Notes under the pieces: model-generated
What the model saw: only the letters and a program-made list of their open reading frames with translations
Databases searched by the model: none
What the model was told of the DNA's origin: nothing
In this document: positions 60,835 through 64,000 of the stretch, one piece after another
Layout of the letters: every line of letters begins with the position of its first letter
Numbering within the stretch: position 1 is the stretch's first letter
NCBI GenBank assembly: GCA_016342285.1
Contig: JAEINQ010000001.1
Span: forward strand, 62,001-126,000
From: Desulfobacterales bacterium
GTDB lineage: Bacteria > Desulfobacterota > Desulfobacteria > Desulfobacterales > JAEINQ01
Length of the DNA stretch: 64,000 nt
Direction of reading: 5' to 3'
Position numbers and translations under genes: made by a program

Positions 60835-61542
60835 ATGGGAATCTTATATTTTATCCGACACGGACAGGCCAGCTTTGGAACCGGGAACTACGACCGGCTT
60901 TCCGATCTCGGCATTCGGCAGTCTCAGGTTCTCGGGCGCTATCTGAGAAAGACCGGCCTCCGTTTTCAGGCGATTTACAGCGGCGCCCTGGTTCGCCAGC
61001 AGCAGACCGCGCAAACCGTCATGGAACACCTCTATGCCGATGAAGATCCGCCGGAACTTGAGACCTCCAGCGCCTTCAATGAATTTGATTCCGAGGCCAT
61101 CCTCAAGGCTCAGATGGAAGATCTGGTCCGTGAAAACCCGGGTCTGGCACCCGATCTCAAGCGTATGGAGACCGACCCGGAAGCGTTCCACCGGGTATTC
61201 GACCGGGCTCTGGCAAGACTGCTCACCGGAGCCAGCCACCTGGCCGACGACCTGACGGTGGCCGCCTTCATCGCGCGGGTCAAAACAGGCATCGAAAGGG
61301 TTGCCTTGCGGCTTGAAGAAAACCAGAATGCGGCTGTTTTCACGTCCGGCGGCACCCTGGCCGCGGTGATGCACGCGGCCCTGACCCTGTCCGAAAAGGA
61401 GACGGTGCGCCTGGGCTGGCAGATTCGCAACGCTTCGGTTTCGCGTTTTCTTGCCGCTAACGGCCGCCTGACCCTGATGTCCTTCAACTGCACCGCCCAT
61501 CTGGAACAGGAAAATGATGCAGCGCTGATGACGTATTTATGA
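60835..61542 (+). CDS. Histidine phosphatase family protein
   Basis: A 235-residue phosphoglycerate-mutase-like phosphatase. The phosphorylated His is in YFIRHGQASFG (RHG), with a second Arg in SGALVRQQQT, a Glu/His region SAFNEFD and the second His replaced by the SGGTLAAVMHAAL stretch. Small-molecule phosphate hydrolysis is likely. Beside it lies an acyl-CoA dehydrogenase and, further on, an APH-type kinase; a role in recycling a phosphorylated intermediate is speculative. Confidence 0.88.
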   Translation: MGILYFIRHGQASFGTGNYDRLSDLGIRQSQVLGRYLRKTGLRFQAIYSGALVRQQQTAQTVMEHLYADEDPPELETSSAFNEFDSEAILKAQMEDLVRENPGLAPDLKRMETDPEAFHRVFDRALARLLTGASHLADDLTVAAFIARVKTGIERVALRLEENQNAAVFTSGGTLAAVMHAALTLSEKETVRLGWQIRNASVSRFLAANGRLTLMSFNCTAHLEQENDAALMTYL

Positions 61543-61706
61543 GGTTTGCCGGTTGAGCCGCTCGGGACGGATAACCCAACCGGTCTGATCTGTCCGACCC
61601 GTCAGACCGGTCGGACCCGTCGGACAAGACACACTGGCCAGCCAAACCGGTTAATCGATCAAAACGACTTAACTGCTGAAATGCCAAAACTTCATTAGGA
61701 GACCCC

Positions 61707-62912
61707 ATGGACTTTAGCGTATCGGAAAAGATGCAGACCATTCTGGGAATGATCGATGAGTTTGTCGACAAGGAACTCATCCCCCTGGAACCCGAATTTG
61801 TCACCCGTTCCTTTGCCGACTTGCTGCCGGTGGTTGAGGAAAAGCGGAACATGGTCCGGCAAATGGAGTTGTGGGCACCCAACCATCCACAAGCGTACGG
61901 AGGCATGGGGCTGAGCCTGACCGAGCACGCCCTGGTCAGCGAAGCACTGGGGCGCAGTCCCCTAGGGCATTTTGTCTTCGGGTGCCAGGCCCCGGATGCC
62001 GGAAATATCGAAATCCTGGACCTCTTCGGCACCGACGCGCAGAAGGAAAAATACTTGCGTCCCCTGGTGGAAGGAAAAATTCGAAGCTGCTTTTCCATGA
62101 CCGAAGTGGACATGCCCGGCTCCAATCCGGTGATGCTGGAGACCACGGCGGTTGCAGATGGCGACGACTACGTCATCAACGGTCAGAAGTGGTATTCTTC
62201 GTCTGCCGACGGCGCCGAGTTCGCCATTGTCATGGCCGTGACCAATCCCGAAGCCCCGGCGTATCTGCAGTCGAGCATGATTATCGTCCCTACCAACACG
62301 CCCGGTTTCAATCTGGTACGTAACATTCCGGTCATGGGGCACAGCGGCGACGATTACTTCAGCCATGCCGAAATTCTCTACCAGTCCTGCCGGGTGCCGA
62401 AGGAAAATCTTCTCGGACCCGAAGGCCACGGGTTTGTCATCGCCCAAGAGCGGCTCGGCCCCGGCCGGATTCACCACTGCATGCGCTGGATCGGCATCTG
62501 CAACCGGGCCTTTGACCTCATGTGCGCCCGGGCCGTGGCCCGAACCATCGCACCGGGGAAAAAGCTGTCCACCAAGCAGATCGTTCAGGCCTGGATCGCC
62601 GAGAGTGCCGCCGATATTCAGGCCGCCCGCCTCATGGTCCTGCACGCGGCATGGATGATCGAAAACGTCGGGGCCAAGGAAGCACGAAAGGAGATCTCGC
62701 TGATCAAATTCCAGGTGGCGGGCGTGATGCAACAAGTCATCGACCGGGCCCTCCAGGTTCACGGCGGGCTGGGCATGACCGACGATACGATCCTGGCCTT
62801 TCTCTATCGTCATGAACGGGCCGCCCGCATCTACGATGGTGCCGACGAGGTCCACAAGGTATCCGTGGCCCGTCGGATTCTGCGTGATTATGAAGGAAAA
62901 GTGGTAAGGTAG
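61707..62912 (+). CDS. Acyl-CoA dehydrogenase, ACAD10/11-like
   Basis: A 401-residue flavoenzyme with AGGAG before the ATG. CFSMTEVDMPGSNPVMLETTAV and GQKWYSSSADGAEFAIVM are the FAD-side motifs, and the C-terminus reads LYRHERAARIYDGADEVHKVSVARRIL. The DGADEVH end is the form found in the ACAD10/11 group rather than the EGTSEIQ of classical enzymes. With a separate APH-like kinase gene nearby, a 4-hydroxyacyl-CoA substrate is suggested, though ordinary acyl-CoA oxidation with the neighbouring ETF is also possible. Confidence 0.92.
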   Translation: MDFSVSEKMQTILGMIDEFVDKELIPLEPEFVTRSFADLLPVVEEKRNMVRQMELWAPNHPQAYGGMGLSLTEHALVSEALGRSPLGHFVFGCQAPDAGNIEILDLFGTDAQKEKYLRPLVEGKIRSCFSMTEVDMPGSNPVMLETTAVADGDDYVINGQKWYSSSADGAEFAIVMAVTNPEAPAYLQSSMIIVPTNTPGFNLVRNIPVMGHSGDDYFSHAEILYQSCRVPKENLLGPEGHGFVIAQERLGPGRIHHCMRWIGICNRAFDLMCARAVARTIAPGKKLSTKQIVQAWIAESAADIQAARLMVLHAAWMIENVGAKEARKEISLIKFQVAGVMQQVIDRALQVHGGLGMTDDTILAFLYRHERAARIYDGADEVHKVSVARRILRDYEGKVVR

Positions 62913-62960
62913 GCCGGTGTTGATTTTTGCGAAAATAGATAGGTTCGGCATGCACAGGTG

Positions 62961-63040
62961 ATTGTGTTTTGTTTTTGGTGTTTCGTGTTTGGGCATATGG
63001 GAAAAGGGTTGAACAAAACACAAAATACGAAACACAAAAT
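62961..63040. repeat. Inverted repeat with TTTCGTGTTT arms
   Basis: TTTTTGGTGTTTCGTGTTT and AAATACGAAACACAAAAT pair over about 17 bases, with further AACAAAACAC pairing. It lies in the 176-base gap before the TetR gene. Confidence 0.7.
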
Positions 63041-63088
63041 ATGTTACCCGACTTTGAACATTGAACCCGAAACGTTGAACTTGTTTCC

Positions 63089-63784
63089 ATGAATTTTGCC
63101 GAGTTTAAAAAGCAGGTCGATCTTTCCAAGAAGGCCCTTTGCCAGGAGGTGTTTGCCGAAAACCGGGAACGCATCCGGATCAAGAAAGAGGCCACCGTTG
63201 TCAAAAATCTGGAAAAGATCTTCAGTGCCACCTTGAAGATCAGCAACAAGAAGGGCTTTCAGGCCATGAGCATGCGCGACCTGAGCCGGGAGACCGGCAT
63301 GAGCATGGGTGCCCTCTATGCGTATTTTCCCGGCAAGGAGGAACTGGTGGCCATGCTCCAGCGCCAGCGCCGGAGCGTCACTCAACGTATTTTCGAGGAG
63401 CGGATTGCCGCGGAGCCGGATCCGCCCAAACGACTTGAGTCCGCGGTCCGGACCCATCTCTATCTGAGCGAGGCCATGCAGCCATGGTTTTACTTCTCTT
63501 TTATGGAAGCCAAGAACCTAGCCGCCGAAGAACAGGAGAAAGCAGTACTGAGTGAGCGGTATACCGAAGGCGTCTTTGCCGATATTCTCCAAGACGGCCA
63601 ACAGCTGGGGGCCTTTCGGAAAATCGACGCCCGGCTCCTGGCCAGCATCATCAAATCCATGCTTCAGGACTGGTATCTCAAGCGTGGAAAATACGCCCGG
63701 CGAAACGTCAGTGTGGATCGCTATGCCGAATTTATCCTGGGGTTCATACGAGCCTATTTAGAAGTAAAAAATCCTGACCCATAG
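63089..63784 (+). CDS. TetR-family transcriptional regulator
   Basis: A 231-residue repressor. A longer than usual N-terminal helix (about 35 residues) leads into the DNA-binding domain: LKISNKKGFQAMSMRDLSRETGMSMGALYAYFPGKEELV. The C-terminal ligand domain has aromatic residues (MQPWFYFSFMEAKNL) suited to an acyl-CoA. The position after the dehydrogenase gene and the ACGAACG palindrome upstream of etfB suggest control of the whole locus. Confidence 0.93.
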   Translation: MNFAEFKKQVDLSKKALCQEVFAENRERIRIKKEATVVKNLEKIFSATLKISNKKGFQAMSMRDLSRETGMSMGALYAYFPGKEELVAMLQRQRRSVTQRIFEERIAAEPDPPKRLESAVRTHLYLSEAMQPWFYFSFMEAKNLAAEEQEKAVLSERYTEGVFADILQDGQQLGAFRKIDARLLASIIKSMLQDWYLKRGKYARRNVSVDRYAEFILGFIRAYLEVKNPDP

Positions 63785-63822
63785 GACGTGGATTCCTACT
63801 TTGAATTGAATGGAGAAAACCC

Positions 63823-64000
63823 ATGACACTGACTGACCAGGCCAGAGAGGTCCGCAACGGCGAAGCCCTGGATGCCGGTCGCATCCTCGACTTTTTACTC
63901 GAACATGTGCCTGAATTAAGTGGTGAGATCACCATCGGGCAATTCCCCGGCGGTTACTCCAACCTGACCTACCTGATTCAGGTCGGCGACCAGGCGTTGG
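63823..64000 (+). CDS. APH-type phosphotransferase, N-terminus only (cut by window edge)
   Basis: Open frame from ATG 63823, with GGAG before it, running off the right edge. The 59 residues seen end in ITIGQFPGGYSNLTYLIQVGDQAL, the start of the ATP-binding lobe of aminoglycoside-phosphotransferase-like kinases of the ACAD10/11 and LvaA type. In animals the kinase and the dehydrogenase are fused; here they are separate genes near each other. Phosphorylation of a 4-hydroxyacyl-CoA is inferred from the family. Confidence 0.75.
   Translation, partial: MTLTDQAREVRNGEALDAGRILDFLLEHVPELSGEITIGQFPGGYSNLTYLIQVGDQAL

Overview
The window looks like a piece of the chromosome of a GC-rich, metabolically versatile Desulfobacterota bacterium of the Desulfosarcina/Desulfobacteraceae kind. 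This is inferred from the style of the genes (several sigma-54 response regulators, multi-PAS kinases, large chemoreceptors, acyl-CoA/ETF clusters) and from the many short dispersed repeats between genes; no rRNA, tRNA, CRISPR array or intact transposase was seen.

Layout. 1-6442: a partial retropepsin-like secreted protease, a hybrid histidine kinase split by a frameshift in a run of eight C, a short ribosome hibernation factor with a strong terminator, a lipoprotein and an HD phosphohydrolase. 6607-9154: a visibly AT-richer insert with a DUF1156-type DNA methylase and a small partner. 9268-17805: mixed metabolic and envelope genes (GhrA-like reductase, lysozyme-like protein, esterase, an ArsR regulator whose operator recurs before a truncated short-chain dehydrogenase, MBL hydrolase, fumarylacetoacetate hydrolase family protein). 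18070-31959: a sensory region made of two parallel modules, each with a sensor kinase, a sigma-54 activator, then a small receiver-like protein plus a chemoreceptor behind its own -24/-12 promoter with an upstream palindrome. The second kinase carries an in-frame stop. 32167-43063: a histidine utilisation locus (hutC, hutU, hutI, hutH) with an inserted branched-chain-amino-acid-type ABC transporter and a HutC-type operator. 43191-49800: a 992-residue FecR-domain protein with glycine-rich repeats, a GAF sigma-54 activator and a small unknown gene cluster. 49801-52190: a B12-dependent methionine synthase activation-domain protein, a patatin and a flavin-type oxidase. 52540-64000: an acyl-CoA degradation locus (DUF362 protein, enoyl-CoA hydratase, two 3-hydroxyacyl-CoA dehydrogenases, biotin-dependent carboxyltransferase, ETF alpha and beta, acyl-CoA dehydrogenase, TetR regulator, and the start of an APH-like kinase).

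How the parts fit. The sensory modules predict that two-component systems transcribe the genes of their neighbouring chemoreceptors through sigma-54. The hut locus would import and degrade histidine as far as formiminoglutamate. The last locus pairs beta-oxidation enzymes with an ACAD10/11-like dehydrogenase and a separate APH-type kinase, which points to handling of 4-hydroxy acids as well as ordinary acyl-CoAs. Intergenic DNA holds at least five families of short repeats, including three copies of an approximately 90-bp element with terminal inverted repeats.
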